Origin: Thiocapsa roseopersicina
GTDB lineage: Bacteria > Pseudomonadota > Gammaproteobacteria > Chromatiales > Chromatiaceae
Length of the DNA: 64,000 bases
Direction of reading: 5' to 3'
Assembly (NCBI RefSeq): GCF_900106925.1
Contig: NZ_FNNZ01000018.1
Location: 1 to 64,000 of the forward strand
The notes below the pieces were generated by a model, which was not told the DNA's origin, ran no database searches, and was given only the letters and a program-made list of their open reading frames with translations. The position numbers and the translations under genes were made by a program. Positions within the stretch are counted from its first letter, which is position 1. Each line of letters begins with the position of its first letter. Positions 18,052-25,838 of this stretch are shown one piece after another.

Positions 18052-18363
18052 TCATGCGATCGGGTAGCCGTGACGGGCCCAAGCGATGATTCCGCCCCGC
18101 AGATTCAGAACACGGTCGTAACCCTGTTGCATCATGTAGGCACAGGCTTGATAAGACCGCGCACCGCTGCGGCAGTAGAGCACCACATCCCGATCTTTAG
18201 GCAACTCGCTGATCCGAATCGGAATCAGATGCATGGGCAGCTGCATGGCGTCGGGGATAGCGCCTTGGGCGATCTCCGCAGGGGTGCGGATATCCACGAG
18301 CAGCACATCCTCGCCGCCCGCGATCCTGCCGTGCAGCGATTCGGAATCGATCTCGTTGATCAC
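18052..18363 (-). CDS. rhd: Single-domain rhodanese sulfurtransferase
   Basis: The 103-residue cytoplasmic rhodanese has the active-site loop YCRSGAR with C64 as sulfur acceptor and a second cysteine at C74. It begins with a GTG at 18363 (MINEIDSESL). It is the first gene of rhd-tusA-dsrE2 and would load TusA with sulfane sulfur, known for the A. vinosum homologue. The upstream region to divergent cysG is only about 100 bases and holds an AT-rich block (AAGTATTTAAGTATATTAAG) that could contain promoters for both directions. Confidence 0.92.
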   Translation of the reverse strand: MINEIDSESLHGRIAGGEDVLLVDIRTPAEIAQGAIPDAMQLPMHLIPIRISELPKDRDVVLYCRSGARSYQACAYMMQQGYDRVLNLRGGIIAWARHGYPIA

Positions 18364-18459
18364 ATCGTCGTCCTACCACAAACCTAAGTATTTAAGTATA
18401 TTAAGGACTTTTGACGGCCAACTCAACGACCCTTGTGGGCCTTACAAACCGAAATGAGC

Positions 18460-19884
18460 ATGGAATTCCTTCCGATCTTTCAAGACATCAGGGATAAACC
18501 CTGCTTGGTCGTCGGCGGCGGCGTCACCGCGGCCCGCAAGGTGGGCAGCCTGCTCCGTGCCGGCGCTGCGGTCACGGTTGTCGCACCCGACCTCGTCGAT
18601 TCGCTGAACGACCTGGCCGATACAGGCGCGATTCGTCATCTCGTGCGGCGCTTCGAATCCGGCGATATCCAAGGCAACCGGCTCGTGATCGCCGCAACGA
18701 ACGACCGCGGAGTCAACCGCAAAATCGCCGAGCTCGCGCGCGAGCACGACATCCCGGTCAACGTCATCGACGACCCGGATGCCTGCACCTTTCTCCTGCC
18801 CTCGATCGTCGATCGCTCGCCCGTCGTGGTGGCGATCTCCACCGGCAAGGCTTCGCCCGTGCTGGCGCGGCTGCTGCGGACCCGACTCGAATCCATCATC
18901 CCCGCCGGCTACGGCCGGCTCGGGCAGCTCTGCGCACGCTATCGCGACCGGGTAAAGGAGCGCTTCAGCGCCCTGCCCGATCGGCGTCGATTCTGGGATC
19001 GCGTGCTGGAAGGCGCGGTTGCGGAGCGCATCTTCGCGGGCCAATTCGCCGAGGCCGAGGCGGTCATCGAGCGCGAATTGGCCCACGATGCCCTCGAATC
19101 CGATATGGGCGAGGTCTACCTCGTCGGCGCCGGCCCCGGTGATCCGGACCTTCTGACCTTCCGCGCCCTGCGCTTGATGCAACAGGCCGATGTCGTCGTC
19201 TACGACCGCCTGGTCGCCGAGCCTATCCTCGAGATGACGCGCCGCGACGCTCGCCGCATCTACGTCGGCAAACAGCGCAACCACCACGCCATGAGACAGG
19301 AGGAGATCAACCAATTGCTCGCCGATCTCGCCAAGGATGGGCATCGCGTGTTGCGCCTGAAGGGCGGCGATCCCTTCATCTTCGGACGCGGCGGGGAAGA
19401 GATCGACACCCTCGCCGTGCAGGGCGTGCCCTTCCAGGTCGTGCCCGGCATCACGGCGGCCGCAGGCTGCGCGAGCTACACCGGCATCCCCCTGACCCAC
19501 CGCGACTACGCCCAATCCGTGACCTTCGTGACCGGCCATCTCAAGGACGGCACCATGAACCTCAACTGGGGCGCACTCGCGCAGCCGAGCCAAACGGTGG
19601 TCTTCTACATGGGCCTTGCGGGTCTGCCGATCATCGTGGACCAGTTGATCGCAAACGGCGTCTCGCCGCAGATGCCCATCGCGCTTATCCAGCAGGGGAC
19701 GACGCACCTGCAGCGCGTTTACTCGGGCACACTCGAGACCATCGTGGAGCTGGTGGAGGCCGATCCGCCGGAGCCGCCGACCCTGATCATCGTCGGCGAG
19801 GTCGTGAAGCTACGCGAGAAGCTGAGCTGGTTCAGCCCGCCGGACGAGCCGCAGCTCGGCGCCACCGCGCGCTTAGTCAGCTAA
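18460..19884 (+). CDS. cysG: Siroheme synthase CysG (fused dehydrogenase/ferrochelatase and methyltransferase)
   Basis: The 474-residue bifunctional enzyme makes siroheme from uroporphyrinogen III. Residues 1-210 are the precorrin-2 dehydrogenase/sirohydrochlorin ferrochelatase part, with the NAD loop VVGGGVTAARK. Residues 215-460 are the SAM-dependent uroporphyrinogen methyltransferase, with VYLVGAGPGDPDLLT, LKGGDPFIFGRGGEE and VPGITAAAG. The start at 18460 (MEFLPIFQDIRDKPCLVVGG) matches the family; an ATG two codons earlier is possible. Siroheme serves sulfite reductases, and precorrin-2 made here can feed cobalamin synthesis. Its TAA stop is inside a PR-A arm. Confidence 0.95.
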   Translation: MEFLPIFQDIRDKPCLVVGGGVTAARKVGSLLRAGAAVTVVAPDLVDSLNDLADTGAIRHLVRRFESGDIQGNRLVIAATNDRGVNRKIAELAREHDIPVNVIDDPDACTFLLPSIVDRSPVVVAISTGKASPVLARLLRTRLESIIPAGYGRLGQLCARYRDRVKERFSALPDRRRFWDRVLEGAVAERIFAGQFAEAEAVIERELAHDALESDMGEVYLVGAGPGDPDLLTFRALRLMQQADVVVYDRLVAEPILEMTRRDARRIYVGKQRNHHAMRQEEINQLLADLAKDGHRVLRLKGGDPFIFGRGGEEIDTLAVQGVPFQVVPGITAAAGCASYTGIPLTHRDYAQSVTFVTGHLKDGTMNLNWGALAQPSQTVVFYMGLAGLPIIVDQLIANGVSPQMPIALIQQGTTHLQRVYSGTLETIVELVEADPPEPPTLIIVGEVVKLREKLSWFSPPDEPQLGATARLVS

Positions 19885-19967
19885 ACTGCGTCTTGCGAAA
19901 GTATGCGAGGTTCTCGGTGGATCGGAATCTCGCGCTCCCCGGAAAGGCTGGAGCCGACGCAGTTTAG
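19881..19967. repeat. PR-A element, copy 4
   Basis: CTAAACTGCGTC (19881-19892) and GACGCAGTTTAG (19956-19967) pair perfectly even though both arms differ from the consensus by a matching C-to-T / G-to-A change, so the change is compensated. The unit is 87 bases. The TAA at 19882-19884 is the cysG stop. Confidence 0.85.
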
Positions 19968-19989
19968 GTCATTGATTGATTTTTTATCC

Positions 19990-20075
19990 TAAACCGCGTC
20001 GACTCCAACCTTGAGCACATCGTCCGACGTCGACACAACGCGACAACAGGCCATATGGCACGGGACACGGTTTAG
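19990..20075. repeat. PR-A element, copy 5
   Basis: CTAAACCGCGTC (19990-20001) faces GACACGGTTTAG (20064-20075), with one uncompensated difference. The 86-base unit follows copy 4 after 22 bases and a T-run, forming a tandem pair between convergent cysG and plsY. Confidence 0.8.
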
Positions 20076-20082
20076 CAGCGGC

Positions 20083-20670
20083 TTAGCGGGTGATGCGGTC
20101 TTCGGTGCCCGTGATCAGGTTTCGGATATTGCTGCGGTGCCGCCAGAAGAGCAGGCCCGTGATGATGAGCTGCATCCCGATCAAGACGTTGTCGGGCCAG
20201 AAGATCCACACGATCACGGGTGCGAGTGCCATGGAGATCAAGGCGGACAGGGAGGAGATCTTGAGCACCTTGGCGACAAACAGCCAGATGGCCGCCACCG
20301 AGAGGCCAATCGGCCAGAAGAGCCCGATCTGTACGCCCAAGGCAGTGGCTACGCCCTTGCCGCCGCGGAATCCGAAGAAGACCGGGTAGAGATGACCGAT
20401 GAAGGCCGCCAAACCGATACCTGCCAGCACCGCCGGACCCGCGCCGAGGAGATGACCGACCATCATCGGGATCAGACCCTTCAGACTGTCGCCGACCAGC
20501 GTGATGGCAGCGGCCTTCTTCCCCCCGATGCGCAGCACGTTGGTCGCACCTGGATTATTGGACCCCTGCGTGCGCGGATCCGGGAGCCCCATCAAGCGGC
20601 AAACGATGATGGCGCTGGAAACCGAGCCCAGCAGGTAGGCGGCGACGATGAGGAGCGAGGCTGTAATCAT
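20083..20670 (-). CDS. plsY: Acyl-phosphate:glycerol-3-phosphate acyltransferase PlsY
   Basis: The 195-residue inner-membrane enzyme has five transmembrane helices and the PlsY motifs GSVSSAI, GSNNPGATNVLR, DSLKG and GHLYPVFFGFRGGKGVAT. It transfers an acyl group from acyl-phosphate to sn-glycerol-3-phosphate, the first step of phospholipid synthesis. The ATG at 20670 (MITASLLIVAAYLLGS) is the family-like start; a TTG three codons upstream is less likely. It is divergent from folB, an arrangement common in Gammaproteobacteria. Confidence 0.95.
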   Translation of the reverse strand: MITASLLIVAAYLLGSVSSAIIVCRLMGLPDPRTQGSNNPGATNVLRIGGKKAAAITLVGDSLKGLIPMMVGHLLGAGPAVLAGIGLAAFIGHLYPVFFGFRGGKGVATALGVQIGLFWPIGLSVAAIWLFVAKVLKISSLSALISMALAPVIVWIFWPDNVLIGMQLIITGLLFWRHRSNIRNLITGTEDRITR

Positions 20671-20848
20671 GGGGCGCAATTGGACATGGGAAGCCGTTAC
20701 AGGTCAAGCTGAGGCGACGCAGTAGCGGAGCGCGCAGCGTCACCCGGCACGATTCCGAGCGACAAGCTACGTTTGGTCGAAAACACACGGACTGAAGACA
20801 CCAAAACCTTCGGATATGACGCGATCCAAATGAAAAAATTCAGAATTC

Positions 20849-20934
20849 CAGACCGCGTTCGCTCCACCGATCGCGGGCTTATTCAGCTGCCCGGCAACAC
20901 GGCACCATCAGATGCTCCGCGGAACGCGGTCTAG
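20849..20934. repeat. PR-A element, copy 6 (ends at folB start)
   Basis: CCAGACCGCGTTC (20849-20861) pairs with GAACGCGGTCTAG (20922-20934) at 12 of 13 positions, with arm changes from the consensus matched on both sides. The 86-base unit ends one base before the folB ATG at 20936, so it covers the whole ribosome-binding region of folB. Confidence 0.8.
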
Positions 20935-20935
20935 C

Positions 20936-21292
20936 ATGGACACCGTATTCATTCGCGGCCTGCGGATCGACACCACCATCGGCATCCACGACTGGGAGAA
21001 GCGCATCCGCCGCCCCGTCGTTCTGGATCTGGAGATGGCGAGCGACATCGCGCGCGGCGCGGCTACGGATCGCATCGAAGACGCGCTGGACTACGAGGCC
21101 GTCACGCGGCGCTTGGAGCAATTCGTCTCGGAAAGCCGCTTCGAGCTGGTGGAGACGCTCGCCGAGCGCTGCGCGTCTATCCTGCGGGATGAGTTTGGCG
21201 TTGCTTGGGTGCGGCTCACGCTGAGCAAGCCAGGCGCCGTCGGCAAATGCGTGGACGTGGGCGTGACGATCGAGCGCGGCGAACGGTGTTGA
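20936..21292 (+). CDS. folB: Dihydroneopterin aldolase FolB
   Basis: The 118-residue enzyme cleaves 7,8-dihydroneopterin to 6-hydroxymethyl-dihydropterin and glycolaldehyde in folate synthesis. It begins MDTVFIRGLRIDTTIGIHDW. The family motifs RRPVVLDLEM, DALDYEAVTRRLEQFV, FELVETLAER and LTLSKPGAVGKC-type residues are present, including the catalytic Lys/Glu regions. It is divergent from plsY. No Shine-Dalgarno-like sequence is visible before the ATG, where the PR-A arm lies instead. Confidence 0.94.
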   Translation: MDTVFIRGLRIDTTIGIHDWEKRIRRPVVLDLEMASDIARGAATDRIEDALDYEAVTRRLEQFVSESRFELVETLAERCASILRDEFGVAWVRLTLSKPGAVGKCVDVGVTIERGERC

Positions 21293-21353
21293 GCGGCCCC
21301 GGGAGTGCGTCCAGCGCGGTGTCCGGCAGGGCGCTGCGAGGCAGCGTAGCCGG

Positions 21354-21420
21354 AGGGACAAACGCAGCGCAGTCCCCAGGCACCGTCGCAGGACCAGGTG
21401 GACTTCGCTGTGACTACCGT
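21354..21420. repeat. PR-C repeat, copy 1
   Basis: AGGGACA followed by CGCAGCGCAGTC, GGCACCG and GGTGGAC-TCGCT is also present at 31962-32020 in the same order and spacing, with scattered differences. It lies just downstream of folB and runs into a PR-B copy. Confidence 0.6.
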
Positions 21421-21432
21421 CCGAGATCGTTG

Positions 21433-21478
21433 TCGTTGTCGTTGTCGTAATCGACCATCGATACGACAACGACAACGA
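21433..21478. repeat. PR-B element, copy 1
   Basis: TCGTTGTCGTTGTCGTA (21433-21449) and TACGACAACGACAACGA (21462-21478) are a perfect 17-base inverted repeat with a 12-base loop, itself AT/GC dyadic (ATCGACCATCGA). It is between folB and the SOUL gene (convergent). Confidence 0.8.
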
Positions 21479-21534
21479 ACAGTCTCGACACATCTGCCGT
21501 GCTGCACGAACGAGCAACGTCCCCTTCGCGTACT

Positions 21535-22185
21535 TCAGGGTGCCGCGACGTCGATGAGGACCTCGTTGCGCCGCAGAAAACCGGGCGTGAAGGGATCGTT
21601 GTAGTAGGCATAGACGGCAGGACCCGCGGGCGTCAGGCCCCGCGCGGTCATCCAGGTCCGCAGTGCCGCCTCTTGCTCCGCAAGCGCGGCGTCTGTGGTC
21701 GAGCCGCTGAAGCGAACCGCCGCGCGCCGCTGCGCCGGGATCTCGCGCAGGCGCACCTCGGAGGTCGCCGGCGCCGGAAGCGCCTCCAGGCTGTAGCCGG
21801 AGGGCATGATGAAGCGCACCGACCAGGCGTCCTCCCCTGTCGGCGACTGGATCACCGGGGCGGTCATCGCGATTCGCTCTGCAGGCGCCTCGGGACGCTG
21901 CTGGATGACGGGTGCGGTCATCGCGATCTTCTCCCCGCCCCGCTCCTTGGCAAAGATGTAGCGTGCGAGCGGCCCGAACCCGGCTCCGAGCGCTTCGCGT
22001 CGCGCACCGGCGCGCGTCGTCTCGGCGACCACGAGGGCCGGGTAGTCCCGGAGCTCGAACGCGCCGTCGCTCTCGACCGCGACATACTCGGGCGTCTCTA
22101 CGTTGTGAACCACGAAGACGAACACAGCCATGGCGACGATGCCGAGCACAGCCACCACGCCGACGATCAACAGAAATGTCTTCAT
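21535..22185 (-). CDS. SOUL heme-binding family protein, membrane anchored
   Basis: The 216-residue protein starts MKTFLLIVGVVAVLGIVAMA, an N-terminal membrane anchor, followed by the SOUL domain: VETPEYVAVESDGAFELRDY, KIAMTAPVIQ (twice), FIMPSGYSLEALP and AVRFSGSTTD. SOUL/HBP proteins bind heme or tetrapyrroles in some members; in bacteria their role is unknown. The start overlaps the stop of the DUF2452 gene by four bases (ATGA), so the two are translationally coupled. The longer upstream frame lies within that gene and is not used. Confidence 0.9.
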   Translation of the reverse strand: MKTFLLIVGVVAVLGIVAMAVFVFVVHNVETPEYVAVESDGAFELRDYPALVVAETTRAGARREALGAGFGPLARYIFAKERGGEKIAMTAPVIQQRPEAPAERIAMTAPVIQSPTGEDAWSVRFIMPSGYSLEALPAPATSEVRLREIPAQRRAAVRFSGSTTDAALAEQEAALRTWMTARGLTPAGPAVYAYYNDPFTPGFLRRNEVLIDVAAP

Positions 22186-22679
22186 CCCTCGCCTCGCGAT
22201 GCCAAGCCGCCGATGCGCAGCAGTTGAGTCACCAGCTCGCCGGTGTCGTCCGGCTGATCGGCTCGGTCGGCCGGTGTCCAGGAATAATCCGTTTCGAGCC
22301 GGTAGGATCCCAGAAACGTGTAAGGGACCTCGCCGCCCCACTCGGCCGGCGCAAGCATCGAGAAGAATGGCTCGCCGACCGCCTTGCGATAGAGGTGATA
22401 GGTCCGCCCCGGGATACGTTTGAAGGCACACCGCGCACGGGTCAGCGTCTGCTCCTCCTTGGCGTCCGCGAGGACCTTGCGCGCCTCCTGCTGAAGCAGC
22501 TTGATCTGGTCGGCGATGACCCGAAGCTTCGCACCCGTGCGGGCGCTCAACATCGACTCCGCCCGGGCGACCTCGCTCGCGAGCTCGCCGGAATCGAAGG
22601 CCGGGGCCAAACGGCTGACCGGATAGGGTGAACTGTGTGCGCCACCACGGTGAAGCACGCCTTTATCGTCGTTGCTCAT
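22182..22679 (-). CDS. DUF2452 family protein
   Basis: The 165-residue soluble protein includes VSRLAPAFDSGELASEVARA, LRVIADQIKLLQQEARKVL, CAFKRIPGRTYHLYRK and LAPAEWGG, which resemble the DUF2452 family of unknown function. It begins with an ATG at 22679 (MSNDDKGVLHRGGAHSSPYP) and ends inside the SOUL start (ATGA overlap), so both are one operon. It is divergent from the methyltransferase gene at 22776, with about 95 bases between. Confidence 0.85.
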   Translation of the reverse strand: MSNDDKGVLHRGGAHSSPYPVSRLAPAFDSGELASEVARAESMLSARTGAKLRVIADQIKLLQQEARKVLADAKEEQTLTRARCAFKRIPGRTYHLYRKAVGEPFFSMLAPAEWGGEVPYTFLGSYRLETDYSWTPADRADQPDDTGELVTQLLRIGGLASRGEG

Positions 22680-22775
22680 CTGCCTGTCTCTCTTGTTTCG
22701 TCGTCCGTCCGAGGATCGACGGCCTCCCGGCGATATAGTGTCGCCGTGCGAAAAAGCACGAACGAGGATTTCGCG

Positions 22776-23948
22776 ATGGATGATACGACCGACAGGACAC
22801 GCAGACCCGATGGAACCGGCGCGACCGATATCTCGGCCCGACTCACCGAGCTCATCCGAACGGAGATCGCGGCCGCCGACGGCCTGCTGCCATTCGACCG
22901 CTTCATGGATCTAGCCCTCTACGCACCGGGTCTCGGCTACTACGTTGCAGGCGCCGTGAAGCTCGGACGGGACGGCGATTTCGTGACCGCGCCCGAGATC
23001 TCTCCGCTCTTCGGGCGTTGTCTTGCCGCACAGTGTGCCGAGGTGCTGGAGCGACTCGGCGGCGGCGATCTACTCGAGCTCGGCGCCGGCACCGGAACGC
23101 TCGCCGTCGAGGTGCTCAAAACCCTGGAGCACCGGGACTCCCTGCCCGGCCGTTACCTGATCCTGGAGCCGAGCCCGGATCTTCGGGAACGCCAACGCAC
23201 GCTGATCCGGGAGCGGATACCGCATCTGGCGGAACGCTGCGCATGGCTCCCCCGACTGCCCGAGACGCTGCGCGGGGTCGTCCTCGCCAACGAGGTGCTG
23301 GACGCCATGCCCGTGCATCGCTTCAGCATCCGCGAGGACGGCGGAATCGACGAGGTCTTCGTCACCGAGCGCGCCGGCGCCTTCCTCGAGGTCACCGCGC
23401 CGGCACGTTCGCCCGGACTCGCCGACGCCGTCGGCGCGTTGCAGGCCGAAGGGTTTACGCAAGCGCCGGGCTACGGCTCGGAGATCAACCTGCGCCTGCC
23501 GCCCTGGATGAAAGCATTGAGCGGCGCGCTGGAGGCTGGCCTCGTCCTCTTGGTCGATTACGGCTATCCGCGCCCGGCCTACTACCAGCCCGACCGCACC
23601 ATGGGGACACTCATGTGCCACCGCCGCCACCAGGCCCACGGCGACCCTTACAGCCATGTCGGGCTGCAGGACATCACTGCCCATGTGGATTTCACCGCAG
23701 CCGCCGAGGCCGGTGTCGCCGCGGGCTTCGAGCTGGCCGGCTTCACCACGCAGGCGAGCTTCCTGATCGGCTGCGGGATCGACCGGATCCTCTCCGAGGC
23801 ACCCGATGCCTTCGACCTGACACCCGGCGCGAAGCAATTGCTCCTGCCGACGATCATGGGGGAGCGTTTCAAAGTCATGGGCTTGACGAAGGAGATCGAT
23901 GGGGCGCTGTGCGGATTCTCGATCCGAGACCTCAGCGGAAGGCTTTGA
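22776..23948 (+). CDS. MidA/NDUFAF7-type SAM-dependent methyltransferase
   Basis: The 390-residue protein has the DUF185/MidA layout: FMDLALYAPGLGYY, GRDGDFVTAPEISPLFG, the SAM-binding LLELGAGTGTLAVEVL and VVLANEVLDAMPVHRF. The mitochondrial relative NDUFAF7 methylates an arginine of complex I subunit NDUFS2. The bacterial substrate is not established. GAGG lies 8-11 bases before the ATG at 22776, which supports that start over upstream in-frame codons. Its TGA stop is within a half PR-A arm (23946-23956). Confidence 0.9.
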   Translation: MDDTTDRTRRPDGTGATDISARLTELIRTEIAAADGLLPFDRFMDLALYAPGLGYYVAGAVKLGRDGDFVTAPEISPLFGRCLAAQCAEVLERLGGGDLLELGAGTGTLAVEVLKTLEHRDSLPGRYLILEPSPDLRERQRTLIRERIPHLAERCAWLPRLPETLRGVVLANEVLDAMPVHRFSIREDGGIDEVFVTERAGAFLEVTAPARSPGLADAVGALQAEGFTQAPGYGSEINLRLPPWMKALSGALEAGLVLLVDYGYPRPAYYQPDRTMGTLMCHRRHQAHGDPYSHVGLQDITAHVDFTAAAEAGVAAGFELAGFTTQASFLIGCGIDRILSEAPDAFDLTPGAKQLLLPTIMGERFKVMGLTKEIDGALCGFSIRDLSGRL

Positions 23949-23956
23949 ACCGCGTC
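23946..23956. repeat. Solo PR-A half arm
   Basis: TGAACCGCGTC contains the stop codon of the methyltransferase gene, but no matching right arm is found in the next 300 bases. A PR-B copy follows 70 bases later, as if the element were truncated. Confidence 0.6.
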
Positions 23957-24027
23957 GCTGCAAAGGTGATTTCCGGAAAAGGATCTACCTGCAGAGCCGC
24001 AACCAGGAAGAGTGGTCGAAGGCTCTG

Positions 24028-24085
24028 TTCGTTGTCGTTGTCGGATTCCGGACGAACACAACAACGACAACGAAAAATTCTGCGA
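24028..24085. repeat. PR-B element, copy 2
   Basis: TTCGTTGTCGTTGT (24028-24041) and ACAACGACAACGAA (24061-24074) are a perfect inverted repeat. The loop (CGGATTCCGGACGAAC) and the right flank GAAAAATTCTGCGA are shared with copy 3 at 48026. The 312-base gap 23949-24260 contains this element and the PR-A half arm, and no gene. Confidence 0.8.
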
Positions 24086-24260
24086 GGGCTTGCTCAAGAT
24101 TGACGGCAACGCAGCGCCGACCCATTACATCGCTGCTCGACACGCCTTGATCGTGCCTCCGATCTGGGTGAGGATACTCAGGATTGAGAAACCCGATAAT
24201 TCACCAGCCCCGCCCCGCACCCGCGAGGCCATCCCGCCGAAACAAGGCAGCAGGAGCAGG

Positions 24261-24398
24261 ATGAGAGGATGTAAACTCTGTCGATACAGCAAGGTCTGCA
24301 ATGATCTCCCAGGGGTTTGCATCCTGCTCATCTATGCCACCATCTTTGTGGTGGTCACCGCACTCGGCTATCTCTTCGTGACGCAAGAGCTGCTGTAA
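24261..24398 (+). CDS. 45-residue membrane protein with Cys motif
   Basis: The frame starts MRGCKLCRYSKVCNDLPG and then has one hydrophobic helix (ILLIYATIFVVVTALGYLFV) and a short end TQELL. Three cysteines in CxxC-x5-C before the helix could hold a metal or heme-like group, and a fourth cysteine is at the membrane edge. A textbook ribosome site AGGAG is 5 bases before the ATG. It precedes the reductase-like gene by 85 bases. I know of no named family. Confidence 0.65.
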   Translation: MRGCKLCRYSKVCNDLPGVCILLIYATIFVVVTALGYLFVTQELL

Positions 24399-24483
24399 TG
24401 GCGGACAAGACCCCGGATCCGCACAACCTGTCGACGATCGAGGCCGGCGGCCGGAAGCCGGCGGCTGGAGGCTCTCCGAAAAG

Positions 24484-25245
24484 ATGAAACATCCTGTCGT
24501 GCTCGTCGGTGTCGGCGAGATGGGCGGCGTTTTCGCGCGCGGCCTGCTCAAGCTCGGACATCCCCTGTACCCCGTGCTCCGCGGGGCCTCTTTGGTCACG
24601 GCCGCAACCCAGCTGCCCGAGCCGCAGTTGGTGTTGATCGCGGTCGGAGAGGCCGACCTGGCCGCGACCCTCGCCGCCCTTCCCCCTCAATGGCGCGGGC
24701 GTCTGGGTCTGCTCCAGAACGAGCTGCTGCCGAGCGACTGGTCCGACTGCCCCGACCCGACGGTGATCTCGGTCTGGTTCGAGAAGAAGCCGGGGCGCGA
24801 CCACAAGGTCATCATCCCGTCCCCGGTGTATGGCCCGCAGGCGGATCTGCTGGCCGATGCGCTGGCGACCCTGGCGATCCCCACACACCGCTTGAGCAGC
24901 GCCGAAGAGCTCGTCTTCGAGCTGGTGCTCAAGAACCTCTTCATCCTGACAACCAATATCGCCGGGCTGCGCACGGGCGGAACGGTCGAGACCCTATGGT
25001 CGCGGCATCGCGCCTTTGCCGAGCAGGTCGGCCACGAGGTGATCGATCTTCAGGAGGCCATGACCGGGCGCCGGTTCGATCGCGATGCGCTCTTCAATGC
25101 GCTCGGCATCGCCTTCGCCGGCGATCCCGAGCACGCCTGCATGGGTCGGAGCGCACCGGCCCGCCTCGCCCGCGCCATTCGCAACGGCGAGGCGCATGGC
25201 CTGGACCTGCCCCTCATGCACGCGATCGCCGCCGAGCAGGCATGA
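24484..25245 (+). CDS. NAD(P)-binding, ketopantoate-reductase-like protein
   Basis: The 253-residue protein opens with a Rossmann loop VVLVGVGEMGGVFARGLLKLG and later has FELVLKNLFILTTNIAGL, where ketopantoate reductases carry a catalytic Lys (KNLFIL), plus a helical C-terminal domain (DRDALFNALGIAFAGDPEH, SAPARLARAIRNGEAHGLDL). This two-domain layout is that of the PanE-like/6-phosphogluconate dehydrogenase superfamily. The substrate is not shown, and it is shorter than typical PanE. Its stop overlaps the slpA start (ATGA). Confidence 0.75.
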   Translation: MKHPVVLVGVGEMGGVFARGLLKLGHPLYPVLRGASLVTAATQLPEPQLVLIAVGEADLAATLAALPPQWRGRLGLLQNELLPSDWSDCPDPTVISVWFEKKPGRDHKVIIPSPVYGPQADLLADALATLAIPTHRLSSAEELVFELVLKNLFILTTNIAGLRTGGTVETLWSRHRAFAEQVGHEVIDLQEAMTGRRFDRDALFNALGIAFAGDPEHACMGRSAPARLARAIRNGEAHGLDLPLMHAIAAEQA

Positions 25246-25805
25246 GCCGCGCCGTGACCGACACCGACCCGCCCGAGACGCGGACTGCGAACGAGGCAGC
25301 AAACACGGCTGCGAACCAGACCGTGACCGAGACGGCCTCACTGCTCGCCCGCGGTCGTGCCGTCGAGCTGCATCTGGAGGTCCGCTTCCAAGATGGCTTC
25401 GTCGCACTCTCGACCTTCGACGCCGAGCCGATCGCCTGCACCATCGGCGACGGCACCCTGACCGCGGAGTTCGAGTCCACGCTCCTCGGTCTTGCTCCGG
25501 GCAGCGAGACCTATGTCGTCGCGCATGGCTCGGAGCTCTTCTCGCCCTATGACGAGGCCAACATCCACTGGATGGAGCGCGGCGATTTCCCGCCCGAGAT
25601 CGCGCCCATACCCGGCCTGGTCGTCGCCTTCCAGACACCCGGCGGTCACGAGACCAGCGGGGTCGTCCTGGAGGTGGAGGCGGATCGCGTGCGGGTCGAC
25701 TTCAACCATCCCTTCGCCGGACGCTCCCTGACGATCCGCGTGCGCGTCTTGTCCGTGGCCGAGCCTGAACCCGAGCCCCGGCCCAAGCATGGCCCCGAGG
25801 CGTGA
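25242..25805 (+). CDS. slpA: FKBP-type peptidyl-prolyl isomerase SlpA
   Basis: The 187-residue protein has the SlpA/SlyD-type FKBP domain with an inserted flap: LHLEVRFQDGFVALSTFDAE, TIGDGTLTAEFESTLLGLAPG, FSPYDEANIHWMERGDF, VDFNHPFAGRSLTIRVRVL. It catalyses cis-trans proline isomerisation and acts as a chaperone. The first about 35 residues are Ala/Thr-rich and unlike family members, so translation might start later. The slpA-ispH order is the same as in E. coli. Confidence 0.92.
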   Translation: MSRAVTDTDPPETRTANEAANTAANQTVTETASLLARGRAVELHLEVRFQDGFVALSTFDAEPIACTIGDGTLTAEFESTLLGLAPGSETYVVAHGSELFSPYDEANIHWMERGDFPPEIAPIPGLVVAFQTPGGHETSGVVLEVEADRVRVDFNHPFAGRSLTIRVRVLSVAEPEPEPRPKHGPEA

Positions 25806-25838
25806 ATTTTCCCGACCGATCCCCTATTCTTTGACACT

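Noticed and set aside
18442-19707. Minus-strand frame opposite cysG (421 codons)
   Set aside because: It is the antisense shadow of CysG, with no motif or ribosome site.
24012-24260. Upstream extension of the 45-residue gene
   Set aside because: It begins inside a PR-B repeat. The AGGAG-preceded ATG at 24261 is the better start.
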